Part shown: positions 12,103 through 24,893 of the stretch, piece by piece
Layout: every line of letters begins with the position of its first letter
Position numbering within the stretch: the stretch's first letter is position 1
NCBI RefSeq assembly: GCF_000003605.2
Contig: NW_003131831.1
Location: 1-43,607, forward strand
DNA length: 43,607 nucleotides
Source of the DNA: Saccoglossus kowalevskii
Taxonomy: Eukaryota > Hemichordata > Enteropneusta > Harrimaniidae
Direction: 5' to 3'
The notes under the pieces: generated by a model
The model's database searches: none
Seen by the model: the letters and a program-made list of their open reading frames with translations, nothing else
Told to the model about the DNA's origin: nothing
Made by a program: the position numbers and the translations under genes

Positions 12103-13053
12103 TTTCTAGGTATGGCACAGTGTTTATTGTTGTGTATTGATGAGACTCTTGTGTGTAGTAACGATGTATTTTCTAGGTATGACACAGTGTTTATTGCTGT
12201 GTATTGATGTGACTCTTGTGTGTTGTAACGATGTATTTCCTAGGTACATGTATGACACAGTGTTTATTGCTGTGTATTGATATGATTCTTGTGTGTTGTA
12301 TCGATATATTTTCTATGTATGACACAGTGTTTATTGTGTGTATTGATGTGACTTGTGTGTTGTAACGATGTATTTTCTAGGTGTGGCACAGAGTTTATTG
12401 TTTTGTATTGATGTGACTCTTGAGTGATGTAACGATGTATTGTCTAGGTATGACACAGTGTTAATTGTTTTGTATTGATGTGACTCTTGTGTAATGTAAC
12501 GATGTATTTTCTAGGTATGACACAGTGTTTATTGCTGTGTATTGATGTGACTCTTGTGTGTTGTAACGATGTATTTTCTATGTGTGACACAGTGTTTATT
12601 GTTTTATATTGATGTGACTCTTGTGTGATGTAACGATGTATTTTCTAGGTATGACACAGTGTTTATTGCTGTGTATTGATATGATTCTTGTGTGTTGTAT
12701 CGATATATTTTCTATGTATGACACAGTGTTTATTGTGTATTGATGTGACTTGTGTGTTGTAACGATGTATTTTCTAGGTGTGGCACAGAGTTTATTGTTT
12801 TGTATTGATGTGACTCTTGCGTGATGTAACAATGTATTTTCTAGGTATGACACAGTGTTAATTGTTTTGTATTGATGTGACTCTTGTGTAATGTAACGAT
12901 GTATTTTCTAGGTATGACACAGTGTTTATTGCTGTGTATTGATGTGACTCTTGTGTGTTGTAACGATGTATTTTCTATGTGTGACACAGTGTTTATTGTT
13001 TTATATTGATGTGACTCTTGTGTGATGTAACGATGTATTTTCTAGGTATGACA
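12103..13053 (+). repeat. Displaced duplication, copy 2
   Basis: Second copy of 10361-11310, with a few later changes: GATGAGACTC and TGTAGTAACG near 12140-12160, and TTATTGTGTATTG (2 bp shorter) near 12730. The right end departs from copy 1 where copy 1 has TTAATCGATTTG and this copy has TTAATTGTTTTG. Confidence 0.85.
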
Positions 13054-15527
13054 CAGTGTTAATTGTTTTGTATTGATGTGACTCTTGTGTGATGTAACGA
13101 TGTATTTTCTAGGTATGACACAGTGTTTATTGTTGTGTATTGATATGACTCTGCGCGTTGTAACGATGTATTTTCTAAGTATGACACAGTGTTTATTGTT
13201 GTGTATTGATGTGACTCTTGTGTGTTGTAACGATGTATTTTCTAGGTATGACACAGACTTTATTGTTGTGTATTGATGCGACTCTTGTGTGTTGTATCGA
13301 TGTATTTTCTAGGTATGACACAGTGTTTATTGTTGTGTATTGATGTGACTCTTGTGTGTTGTAACGATGTATTTTCTAGGTATGACACAGTGTTTATTGC
13401 CGTGTATTGATGTGACTCTTGTGTGTTGTAACGATGTATTTCCTAGGTACATGTATGACACAGTGTTTATTGCTGTGTATTGATATGATTCTTGTGTGTT
13501 GTATCGATATATTTTCTATGTATGACACAGTGTTTATTGTGTGTATTGATGTGACTTGTGTGTTGTAACGATGTATTTTCTAGGTGTGGCACAGAGTTTA
13601 TTGTTTTGTATTGATGTGACTCTTGTGTGTTGTAACGATGTATTTTCTAGGTATGACACAGTGTTTATTGTTGTGTATTGATGTGATTCTTGTGTGTTTT
13701 ATCGAAATATTTTCTATGTATGACACAGTGTTTATTGTGTGTATTGATGTGACTTGTGTGTTGTAACGATGTATTATCTAGGTGTGGCACAGAGATTATT
13801 GTTTTGTATTGAAGTGACTCTTGTGTAATGTAACGATGTATTTTCTAGGTATGACACAGAGTTTATTGTTTTGTTTTGATGTGACTCTTGTGAAATGTAA
13901 CGATGTATTTTCTAGGTATGACACATAGTTTATTGTGTGTATTAATGTGACTCTTGTGTGTTGTAACGATGTATTTCCTAGGTACATGTATGACACAGTG
14001 TTTATTGCTGTGTATTGATATGATTCTTGTGTGTTGTATCGATAAATTTTCTATGTATGACACAGTGTTTATTGTGTGTATTGATGTGACTTATGTGTTG
14101 TAACGATGTATTTTCTATGTGTGACACAGTGTTTATTGTTTTGTATTGATGTGACTCTTGTGTGATGTAACGATGTATTTTCTAGGTATGACACAGTGTT
14201 AATTGTTTTGTATTGATGTGACTCTTGTGTGTTGTAACGATGTATTTTCTAGGTATGACACAGTGTTAATTGCTTTGTATTGATGTGACTCTTGTGTGAT
14301 GTAACGATATATTTTCTACGTATGACACAGTGTGTATTGCTGTGTATTGATGTGACTCTTGTGTGTTGTAACGATGTATTTTCTAGGTATGACACAGTGT
14401 TTATTGCTGTGTGTTGATATGACTCTGCGCGTTGTAACGAAGAATTTTCTAAGTATGACACAGTGTTTATTGTTGTGTATTGATGTGACTCTTGTGTGTA
14501 GTAACGATGTATTTTCTAGGTATGGCACAGTGTTTGTTGTTGTGTATTGATGTGACTCTTGTGTGTTGTAACGATGTATTTTCTAGGTATGACACAGTGT
14601 TTATTGCTGTGTATTGATGTGACTCTTGTGTGTTGTAACGATGTATTTCCTAGGTACATGTATGACACAGTGTTTATTGCTGTGTATTGATATGATTCTT
14701 GTGTGTTGTATCGATATATTTTCTATGTATGACACAGTGTTTATTGTGTGTATTGATGTGACTTGTGTGTTGTAACGATGTATTTTCTAGGTGTGGCACA
14801 GAGTTTATTGTTTTGTATTGATGTGACTCTTGTGTGATGTAACAATGTATTTTCTAGGTATGACACAGTGTTAATTGTTTTGTATTGATGTGACTCTTGT
14901 GTAATGTAACGATGTATTTTCTAGGTATGACACAGTGTTTATTGCTGTGTATTGATGTGACTCTTGTGTGTTGTAACGATGTATTTTCTATGTGTGACAC
15001 AGTGTTTATTGTTTTATATTGATGTGACTCTTGTGTGATGTAACGATGTATTTTCTAGGTATGACACAGTGTTAATTGTTTTGTATTGATGGGACTCTTG
15101 TGTGATGTATCGATATGTTTTCTAGGTATGACACAGTGTTTATTGCTGAGTATTGATGTGACTCTTGTGTGTTGTAACGATGTATTTTCTAGGTATGACA
15201 CAGTATTTATTGTTGTGTATTGATATGACTCTGCGCGTTGTAACGATGAATTTTCTAAGTATGACACATTGTTTATTGTTGTGTATTGATGTGACTCTTG
15301 TGTGTTGTAACGATGTATTTTCTAGGTATGACACAGAGTTTATTGTTGTGTATTGATGCGACTCTTGTGTGTTGTATCGATGTATTTTCTAGGTATGACA
15401 CAGTGTTTATTGTTGTGTATTGATGTGTCTCTTGTGTGTTGTAACGATGTATTTTCTAGGTATGACACAGTGTTTATTGCCGTGTATTGATGTGACTCTT
15501 GTGTGTTGTAACGATGTATTTCCTAGG
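13054..15527 (+). repeat. HOR-A derived segment leading into the main HOR-A array
   Basis: HOR-A monomers return at about 13.1-13.3 kb; the TTTTATCGAAATATTTTC monomer is near 13698 and GCCGTGTATTGATG near 13399. 73-mers lie at 13448, 13983, 14655 and 15528. The last spacing, 873 bp, equals that between 1252 and 2125, and the private run GCTGAGTATTGATG with TATCGATATGTTTTC near 15110-15155 is shared with 1705-1755 at offset 13403. A stop-free accident aside, no gene is visible. Confidence 0.8.
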
Positions 15528-16731
15528 TACATGTATGACACAGTGTTTATTGCTGTGTATTGATATGATTCTTGTGTGTTGTATCGATATATTTTCTATG
15601 TATGACACAGTGTTTATTGTGTGTAGTGATGTGACTTGTGTGTTGTAACGATGTATTTTCTAGGTGTGGCACAGAGTTTATTGTTTTGTATTGATGTGAC
15701 TCTTGTGTGTTGTAACGATGTATTTTCTAGGTATCACACAGTGTTTATTGCTGTGTATTGATGTGACTCTTGTGTGTTGTAACGATGTATTTTCTAGGTA
15801 TGACACAGTGTTTATTGTTGAGTATTGATGTGATTCTTGTGTGTTTTATCGAAATATTTTCTATGTATGACACAGTGTTTATTGTGTGTATTGATGTGAC
15901 TTGTGTGTTGTAACGACGTATTATCTAGGTGTGGCACAGAGATTATTGTTTTGTATTGAAGTGACTCTTGTGTAATGTAACGATGTATTTTCTAGGTATG
16001 ACACAGTGTTTATTGTTTTGTTTTTATGTAACTCTTGTGTAATGTAACGATGTATTTTCTAGGTATGACGCAGTATTAATTGCTTTGTATTGATGTGACT
16101 CTTGTGTGATGTAACGATATATTTTCTACGTATGACACAGTGTGTATTGCTGTGTATTGATGTGACTCTTGTGTGTTGTAACGATGTATTTTCTAGGTAT
16201 GACACAGTGTTTATTGTTGTGTGTTGATATGACTCTGCGCGTTGTAACGAAGAATTTTCTAAGTATGACACAGTGTTTATTGTTGTGTATTGATGTGACT
16301 CTTGTGTGTTGTAACGATGTATTTTCTAGGTATGACACAGAGTTTATTGTTGTGTATTGATGTCACTCTTGTGTGTTGTAACGATGTATTTTCTAGGTAT
16401 GACACAGTGTTTATTGTTGTGTATTGATATGACTCTGCGCGTTGTAACGATGAATTTTCTAAGTATGACACAGTGTTTATTGTTGTGTATTGATGTGACT
16501 CTTGTGTGTTGTAACGATGTATTTTCTAGGTATGACACAGAGTTTATTGTTGTGTATTGATGCGACTCTTGTGTGTTGTATCGATGTATTTTCTAGGTAT
16601 GACACAGTGTTTATTGTTGTGTATTGATGTGACTCTTGTGTGTTGTAACGATGTATTTTCTAGGTATGACACAGTGTTTATTGCCGTGTATTGATGTGAC
16701 TCTTGTGTGTTGTAACGATGTATTTCCTAGG
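15528..16731 (+). repeat. HOR-A unit lacking one monomer, 1204 bp
   Basis: Same monomer order as the complete unit, but one 66-bp monomer is missing: after TTTTTATGTAACTC the sequence passes straight to GACGCAGTATTAATTGC near 16068, whereas 2657-2722 in the complete unit holds an extra CACAGAG/GTGTGTATTAATG monomer. The substitution TATGTAACTC (usual TATGTGACTC) accompanies the deletion here and again at about 24385. Confidence 0.88.
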
Positions 16732-18001
16732 TACATGTATGACACAGTGTTTATTGCTGTGTATTGATATGATTCTTGTGTGTTGTATCGATATATTTTC
16801 TATGTATGTCACAGTGTTTATTGTGTGTATTGATGTGACTTGTGTGTTGTAACGATGTATTTTCTAGGTGTGGCACAGAGTTTATTGTTTTGTATTGATG
16901 TGACTCTTGTGTGTTGTAACGATGTATTTTCTAGGTATGACACAGTGTTTATTGCTGTGTATTGATGTGACTCTTGTGTGTTGTAACGATGTATTTTCTA
17001 GGTATGACACAGTGTTTATTGTTGTGTATTGATGTGATTCTTGTGTGTTTTATCGAAATATTTTCTATGTATGACACAGTGTTAATTGTGTGTATTGATG
17101 TGACTTGTGTGTTGTAACGACGTATTATCTAGGTGTGGCACAGAGATTATTGTTTTGTATTGAAGTGACTCTTGTGTAATGTAACGATGTATTTTCTAGG
17201 TATGACACAGTGTTTATTGTTGTGTGTTGATATGACTCTGCGCGTTGTAACGAAGAATTTTCTAAGTATGACACAGTGTTTATTGTTGTGTATTGATGTG
17301 ACTCTTGTGTGTTGTAACGATGTATTTTCTAGGTATGGCGCAGTATTAATTGCTTTGTATTGATGTGACTCTTGTGTGATGTAACGATATATTTTCTACG
17401 TATGACACAGTGTGTATTGCTGTGTATTGATGTGACTCTTGTGTGTTGTAACGATGTATTTTCTAGGTATGACACAGTGTTTATTGTTGTGTGTTGATAT
17501 GACTCTGCGCGTTGTAACGAAGAATTTTCTAAGTATGACACAGTGTTTATTGTTGTGTATTGATGTGACTCTTGTGTGTTGTAACGATGTATTTTCTAGG
17601 TATGACACAGAGTTTATTGTTGTGTATTGATGTCACTCTTGTGTGTTGTAACGATGTATTTTCTAGGTATGACACAGTGTTTATTCTTGTGTATTGATAT
17701 GACTCTGCGCGTTGTAACGATGAATTTTCTAAGTATGACACAGTGTTTATTGTTGTGTATTGATGTGACTCTTGTGTGTTGTAACGATGTATTTTCTAGG
17801 TATGACACAGAGTTTATTGTTGTGTATTGATGCGACTCTTGTGTGTTGTATCGATGTATTTTCTAGGTATGACACAGTGTTTATTGTTGTGTATTGATGT
17901 GACTCTTGTGTGTTGTAACGATGTATTTTCTAGGTATGACACAGTGTTTATTGCCGTGTATTGATGTGACTCTTGTGTGTTGTAACGATGTATTTCCTAG
18001 G
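16732..18001 (+). repeat. HOR-A unit, 1270 bp, with converted patch
   Basis: Full-length unit between consecutive 73-mers. At about 17205-17335 the two expected monomers (TTTGTTTTTATG and CACAGAG/GTATTAATG types) are replaced by a CTGCGCG/AGAATTTTC monomer plus a consensus-like monomer matching the pair that lies about 270 bp downstream. The replacement leaves unit length unchanged, because 67+66 was exchanged for 66+67. GATGTCACTC near 17632 is shared with the previous unit (16362) and with 24719. Confidence 0.88.
17231..17296 (+). repeat. CpG-gained variant monomer (CTGCGCGTTG)
   Basis: Example of a monomer in which CTCTTGTGTG is replaced by CTCTGCGCG, one base shorter and with two or three extra CpG sites. 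Copies occur roughly forty times, for example near 693, 1829, 2899, 3100, 4169, 5509, 7866, 9134, 10273, 13152, 14426, 15233, 16235, 16436, 17506, 18776, 20046, 24594, 26809, 29429, 33332, 38455, 39259 and 40197. A CTGCGCATTG subtype marks HOR-C (near 4771, 23722, 25935, 28422, 35683 and 40868). In HOR-A it is usually paired with an AGAATTTTC or TGAATTTTC change and TAAGTATG at the junction. Confidence 0.88.
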
Positions 18002-19271
18002 TACATGTATGACACAGTGTTTATTGCTGTGTATTGATATGATTCTTGTGTGTTGTATCGATATATTTTCTATGTATGTCACAGTGTTTATTGTGTGTAT
18101 TGATGTGACTTGTGTGTTGTAACGATGTATTTTCTAGGTGTGGCACAGAGTTTATTGTTTTGTATTGATGTGACTCTTGTGTGTTGTAACGATGTATTTT
18201 CTAGGTATGACACAGTGTTTATTGCTGTGTATTGATGTGACTCTTGTGTGTTGTAACGATGTATTTTCTAGGTATGACACAGTGTTTATTGTTGTGTATT
18301 GATGTGATTCTTGTGTGTTTTATCGAAATATTTTCTATGTATGACACAGTGTTAATTGTGTGTATTGATGTGACTTGTGTGTTGTAACGACGTATTATCT
18401 AGGTGTGGCACAGAGATTACTGTTTTGTATTGAAGTGACTCTTGTGTAATGTAACGATGTATTTTCTAGGTATGACACAGTGTTTATTGTTTTGTTTTTA
18501 TGTGACTCTTGTGTAATGTAACGATGTATTTTCTAGGTATGACACAGAGTTTATTGTGTGTATTAATGTGACTCTTGTGTGTTGTAACGATGTATTTTCT
18601 AGGTATGACGCAGTATTAATTGCTTTGTATTGATGTGACTCTTGTGTGATGTAACGATATATTTTCTACGTATGACACAGTGTGTATTGCTGTGTATTGA
18701 TGTGACTCTTGTGTGTTGTAACGATGTATTTTCTAGGTATGACACAGTGTTTATTGTTGTGTGTTGATATGACTCTGCGCGTTGTAACGAAGAATTTTCT
18801 AAGTATGACACAGTGTTTATTGTTGTGTATTGATGTGACTCTTGTGTGTTGTAACGATGTATTTTCTAGGTATGACACAGAGTTTATTGTTGTGTATTGA
18901 TGTGACTCTTGTGTGTTGTAACGATGTATTTTCTAGGTATGACACAGTGTTTATTGTTGTGTATTGATATGACTCTGCGCGTTGTAACGATGAATTTTCT
19001 AAGTATGACACAGTGTTTATTGTTGTGTATTGATGTGACTCTTGTGTGTTGTAACGATGTATTTTCTAGGTATGACACAGAGTTTATTGTTGTGTATTGA
19101 TGCGACTCTTGTGTGTTGTGTCGATGTATTTTCTAGGTATGACACAGTGTTTATTGTTGTGTATTGATGTGACTCTTGTGTGTTGTAACGATGTATTTTC
19201 TAGGTATGACACAGTGTTTATTGCCGTGTATTGATGTGACTCTTGTGTGTTGTAACGATGTATTTCCTAGG
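18002..19271 (+). repeat. HOR-A unit, complete, 1270 bp
   Basis: Complete 19-monomer unit without the converted patch, almost superimposable on 2125-3394. Minor private changes include GAGATTACTG near 18414 and GTTGTGTCGATG near 19115. Adjacent units lie at exactly 1270 bp on both sides. Confidence 0.9.
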
Positions 19272-20225
19272 TACATGTATGACACAGTGTTTATTGCTGT
19301 GTATTGATATGATTCTTGTGTGTTGTATCGATATATTTTCTATGTATGTCACAGTGTTTATTGTGTGTATTGATGTGACTTGTGTGTTGTAACGATGTAT
19401 TTTCTAGGTGTGGCACAGAGTTTATTGTTTTGTATTGATGTGACTCTTGTGTGTTGTAACGATGTATTTTCTAGGTATGACACAGTGTTTATTGCTGTGT
19501 ATTGATGTGACTCTTGTGTGTTGTAACGATGTATTTTCTAGGTATGACACAGTGTTTATTGTTGTGTATTGATGTGATTCTTGTGTGTTTTATCGAAATA
19601 TTTTCTATGTATGACACAGTGTTAATTGTGTGTATTGATGTGACTTGTGTGTTGTAACGACGTATTATCTAGGTGTGGCACAGAGATTATTGTTTTGTAT
19701 TGAAGTGACTCTTGTGTAATGTAACGATGTATTTTCTAGGTATGACACAGTGTTTATTGTTTTGTTTTTATGTGACTCTTGTGTAATGTAACGATGTATT
19801 TTCTAGGTATGACACAGAGTTTATTGTGTGTATTAATGTGACTCTTGTGTGTTGTAACGATGTATTTTCTAGGTATGACACAGTGTTAATTGCTTTGTAT
19901 TGTTGTGACTCTTGTGTGATGTAACGATATATTTTCTACGTATGACACAGTGTGTATTGCTGTGTATTGATGTGACTCTTGTGTGTTGTAACGATGTATT
20001 TTCTAGGTATGACACAGTGTTTATTGTTGTGTGTTGATATGACTCTGCGCGTTGTAACGAAGAATTTTCTAAGTATGACACAGTGTTTATTGTTGTGTAT
20101 TGATGTGACTCTTGTGTGTTGTAACGATGTATTTTCTAGGTATGACACAGAGTTTATTGTTGTGTATTGATGTGACTCTTGTGTGTTGTAACGATGTATT
20201 TTCTAGGTATGACACAGTGTTTATT
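19272..20225 (+). repeat. HOR-A unit, truncated on the right
   Basis: The unit follows the HOR-A order up to the CACAGAG monomer after the CTGCGCG/AGAATTTTC pair, then switches to GTGTGTATTGATGTGATTTG at about 20225. The same switch is present at about 4348 (offset 15877), so the two HOR-A domains end at the same internal point and share the sequence beyond it. Confidence 0.85.
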
Positions 20226-23200
20226 GTGTGTATTGATGTGATTTGTGTGATGTAACGATGTATTTTCTAGGTATGACACAGTGTTTATTGTTGTGTATTG
20301 ATGTGACTCTTGTGTGTTGTAACGATGTATTTTCTAGGTATGACACAGTGTTTATTGCTGTGTATTGATGTGACTCTTGTGTGTTGATACGATGTATTTT
20401 CTAGGTATGACACAGTGTTTATTGCTGTGTATTGATGTGACTCTTGTGTGTTGTAACGATGTATTTCCTAGGTATGACACAGTGTTTATTGCTGTGTATT
20501 GATATGATTCTTGTGTGTTTGTATCGATATATTTTCTATGTATGACACAGTGTTTATTGTGTGTATTGAAGTGACTTGTGTGTTGTAACGATGTATTTTC
20601 TAGGTGTGGCACAGAGTTTATTCTTTTGTATTGATGTGACTCTTGTGTGATGTAACGATGTATTTTCTAGGTGTGACACAGTGTTAATTGTTTTGTATTG
20701 ATGTGACTCTTGTGTAATGTAACGATGTATTTTCTAGGTATGACACAGTGTTTATTGCTGTGTATTGATGTGACTCTTGTGTGTTGTAACGATGTATTTT
20801 CTAGGTATGACACAGTGTTTATTGTTGTGTAATGATGTGACTCTTGTGTGTTGTAACGATGTATTTTCTAGGTATGACACAGTGTTTATTGCTGTGTATT
20901 GATGTGACTCTTGTGTGTTGTAACGATGTATTTCCTAGGTACATGTATGACACAGTGTTAATTGTTTTGAATTGATATGATTCTTGTGTGTTGTATCGAT
21001 ATATTTTCTATGTATGATACAGTGTTTATTGTGTGTATTGATGTGACTTGTGTGTTGTAACGATGTATTTTCTAGGTGTGGCACAGTGTTTATTGTTGTG
21101 TATTGATGTGACTTTGCGCGTTGTATCGATGTATTTTCTAGGTGTGACACAGTGTTTATTGTTGTGTATTGATGTTACTTGTGTGTTGTAACGATTTATT
21201 TTCTAGGTGTGGCACATAATCTATTGTTTTGTTTTGATGTGACTCTTGTGTGATGTAACGATGTATTTTCTAGGTATGACACAGTGTTTATTTTTGTGTA
21301 TTGATGTGACTCTTGTGTGTTGTAACGATGTATTTTCTAGGTATGACACAGTGTTTATTGTGTGTATTGATGTGATTTGTGTGATGTAACGATGTATTTT
21401 CTAGGTATGACACAGTGTTTATTGTTGTGTATTGATGTGACTCTTGTGTGTTGTAACGATGTATTTTCTAGGTATGACACAGAGTTTATTGTTGTGTATT
21501 GATGCGACTCTTGTGTGTTGTATCGATGTATTTTCTAGGTATGACACAGTGTTTATTGTTGTGTATTGATGTGACTCTTGTGTGTTGTAACGATGTATTT
21601 TCTAGGTATGACACAGTGTTTATTGCCGTGTATTGATGTGACTCTTGTGTGTTGTAACGATGTATTTCCTAGGTACATGTATGACACAGTGTTTATTGCT
21701 GTGTATTGATATGATTCTTGTGTGTTGTATCGATATATTTTCTATGTATGACACAGTGTTTATTGTGTGTATTGATGTGACTTGTGTGTTGTAACGATGT
21801 ATTTTCTAGGTGTGGCACAGAGTTTATTGTTTTGTATTGATGTGACTCTTGTGTGTTGTAACGATGTATTTTCTAGGTATGACACAGTGTTTATTGTTGT
21901 GTATTGATGTGATTCTTGTGTGTTTTATCGAAATATTTTCTATGTATGACACAGTGTTTATTGTTTTGTATTGATGTTACTCTTGTGTGATGTAACGATG
22001 TATTTTCTAGGTATGACACAGTGTTAATTGTTTTGTATTGATGTGACTCTTGTGTGATGTAACGATGTATTTTCTAGGTATAACACAGTGTTTATTGTGT
22101 GTATTAATGTGACTCTTGTGTGTTGTAACGATGTATTTCCTAGGTACATGTATGACACAGTGTTTATTGCTGTGTATTGATATGATTCTTGTGTGTTGTA
22201 TCGATATATTTTCTATGTATGACACAGTGTTTATTGTGTGTATTGATGTGACTGGTGTGTTGTAACGATGTATTTTCTATGTGTGACACAGTGTTTATTG
22301 TTTTGTATTGATGTGACTCTTGTGTGATGTAACGATGTATTTTCTAGGTATAACACAGTGTTTATTGTGTGTATTAATGTGACTCTTGTGTGTTGTAACG
22401 ATGTATTTTCTAGGTATGACACAGTGTTAATTGTTTTGTATTGATGTGACTCTTGTGTGATGTAACGATGTATTTTCTAGGTATAACACAGTGTTTATTG
22501 TGTGTATTAATGTGACTCTTGTGTGTTGTAACGATGTATTTCCTAGGTACATGTATGACACAGTGTTTATTGCTGTGTATTGATATGATTCTTGTGTGTT
22601 GTATCGATATATTTTCTATGTATGACACAGTGTTTATTGTGTGTATTGATGTGACTGGTGTGTTGTAACGATGTATTTTCAATGTGTGACACAGTGTTTA
22701 TTGTTTTGTATTGATGTGACTCTTGTGTGATGTAACGATGTATTTTCTAGGTATGACACAGTGTTAATTGTTTTGTATTGATGTGACTCTTATGTGATGT
22801 AACGATGTATTTTCTAGGTATGACACAGTGTTTATTGCTGTGTATTGATGTGACTCTTGTGTGTTGTAACGATGTATTTTCCATGTGTGACACAGTGTTT
22901 ATTGTTTTGTATTGATGTGACTCTTGTGTGTTGTAACGATGTATTTTCTATGTGTGACACAGTGTTTATTGTTTTGTATTGATGTTACTCTTGTGTGATG
23001 TAACGATGTATTTTCTAGGTATGACACAGTGTTAATTGTTTTGTATTGATGTGACTCTTGCGTGATGTAACGATATATTTTCTAGGTATGACACAGTGTT
23101 TATTGTTGTGTATTGATGTGGCTTGTGTGTTGTAACGATGTATTTTCTAGGTGTGGCACAGTGTTTATTGTTGTGTATTGATGTGACTTGTGTGTTGTAA

Positions 23201-24230
23201 CGATGTATTTTCTACGTGTGGCACAGAGTTTATTGTTTTGTTTTGATGTGACTCTTGTGTGATGTAACGATGTATTTTCTAGGTATGACGCAGTGTTAAT
23301 TGTTTTGTATTGATGTGACTCTTGTGTGATGTAACGATGTATTTTCTAGGTATGACACAGTGTTAATTGTTTTGTATTGATGTGACTCTTGTGTGATGTA
23401 ACGATGTATTTTCTAGGTATGACACAGTGTTTATTGCTGTGTATTGATGTGACTCTTGTGTGTTGTAACGATGTATTCTCTATGTGTGACACAGTGTTTA
23501 TTGTTTTGTATTGATGTTACTCTTGTGTGATGTAACGATGTATTTTCTAGGTATGACACAGTGTTAATTGTTTTGTATTGATGTGACTCTTGTGTGATGT
23601 AACGATATATTTTCTAGGTATGACACAGTGTTTATTGCTGTGTATTGATGTGACTATTGTGTGTTGTAACGATGTATTTTCTAGGTATGACACAGTGTTT
23701 ATTGTTGTGTATTGATGTGACTCTGCGCATTGTATCGATGTATTTTCTAGGTATGACACAGTGTTTATTGTTGTGTATTGATGTGACTCTTGTGTGATGT
23801 AACGATGTATTTTCTAGGTGTGGCACAGAGTTTATTGTTTTGTTTTGATGTGACTCTTGTGTGATATAACGATGTATTTTCTAGGTATGACACAGTGTTA
23901 ATTGTTTTGTATTGATGTGACTCTTGTGTGATGTAACGATGTATTTTCTAGCTATGACACAGTGTTAATTGTTTTGTATTGATGTGAATCTTGTGTGATG
24001 TAACGATGTATTTTCTAGCTATGACACAGTGTTTATTGTGTGTATTAATGTGACTCTTCTGTGTTGTAACGATGTATTTCCTAGGTATATGTATGACACA
24101 GTGTTTATTGCTGTGTATTGATATGATTCTTGTGTGTTGTATCGATATATTTTCTATGTATGACACAGTGTTTATTGTGAGTATTGATGTGACTGGTGAG
24201 TTGTAACGATGTATTTTCTATGTGTGACAC
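20226..24230 (+). repeat. Mosaic segment between HOR-A and the HOR-A island
   Basis: Irregular mixture: 73-mers at 20940, 21674, 22145, 22548 and 24086 (mutated). About 20226-20470 repeats 4349-4660 apart from loss of one 73-mer. About 21480-21950 is a HOR-A fragment with GATGCGACTC and TCGAAATATT (21923). About 22080-22680 holds a local 403-bp (six-monomer) duplication, 73-mers at 22145 and 22548, with the private TAACACAG form at 22081, 22350 and 22483. A TTATTGTGAGTATTG variant ends the block near 24175. No gene is seen. Confidence 0.75.
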
Positions 24231-24893
24231 AGTGTTTATTGTGTGTATTGATGTGACTTGTGTGTTGTAACGACGTATTATCTAGGTGTGGCACAGAGAT
24301 TATTGTTTTGTATTGAAGTGACTCTTGTGTAATGTAACGATGTATTTTCTAGGTATGACACAGTGTTTATTGTTTTGTTTTTATGTAACTCTTGTGTAAT
24401 GTAACGATGTATTTTCTAGGTATGACGCAGTATTAATTGCTTTGTATTGATGTGACTCTTGTGTGATGTAACGATATATTTTCTACGTATGACACAGTGT
24501 GTATTGCTGTGTATTGATGTGACTCTTGTGTGTTGTAACGATGTATTTTCTAGGTATGACACAGTGTTTATTGTTGTGTGTTGATATGACTCTGCGCGTT
24601 GTAACGAAGAATTTTCTAAGTATGACACAGTGTTTATTGTTGTGTATTGATGTGACTCTTGTGTGTTGTAACGATGTATTTTCTAGGTATGACACAGAGT
24701 TTATTGTTGTGTATTGATGTCACTCTTGTGTGTTGTAACGATGTATTTTCTAGGTATGACACAGTGTTTATTGTTGTGTATTGATATGACTCTGCGCGTT
24801 GTAACGATGAATTTTCTAAGTATGACACAGTGTTTATTGTTGTGTATTGATGTGACTCTTGTGTGTTGTAACGATGTATTTTCTAGGTGTGGC
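24231..24893 (+). repeat. Isolated HOR-A island, about 0.66 kb
   Basis: Ten HOR-A monomers in HOR-A order sit alone here, starting at the GACGTATTATC monomer and ending where GTGTGGCACAGAG replaces the expected TATGACACAGAG. They share TATGTAACTC, loss of one monomer, GACGCAGTATTAATTGC and GATGTCACTC with the unit at 15528-16731 (offset about 8357), which identifies that unit, or one like it, as the nearest relative. Confidence 0.86.
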
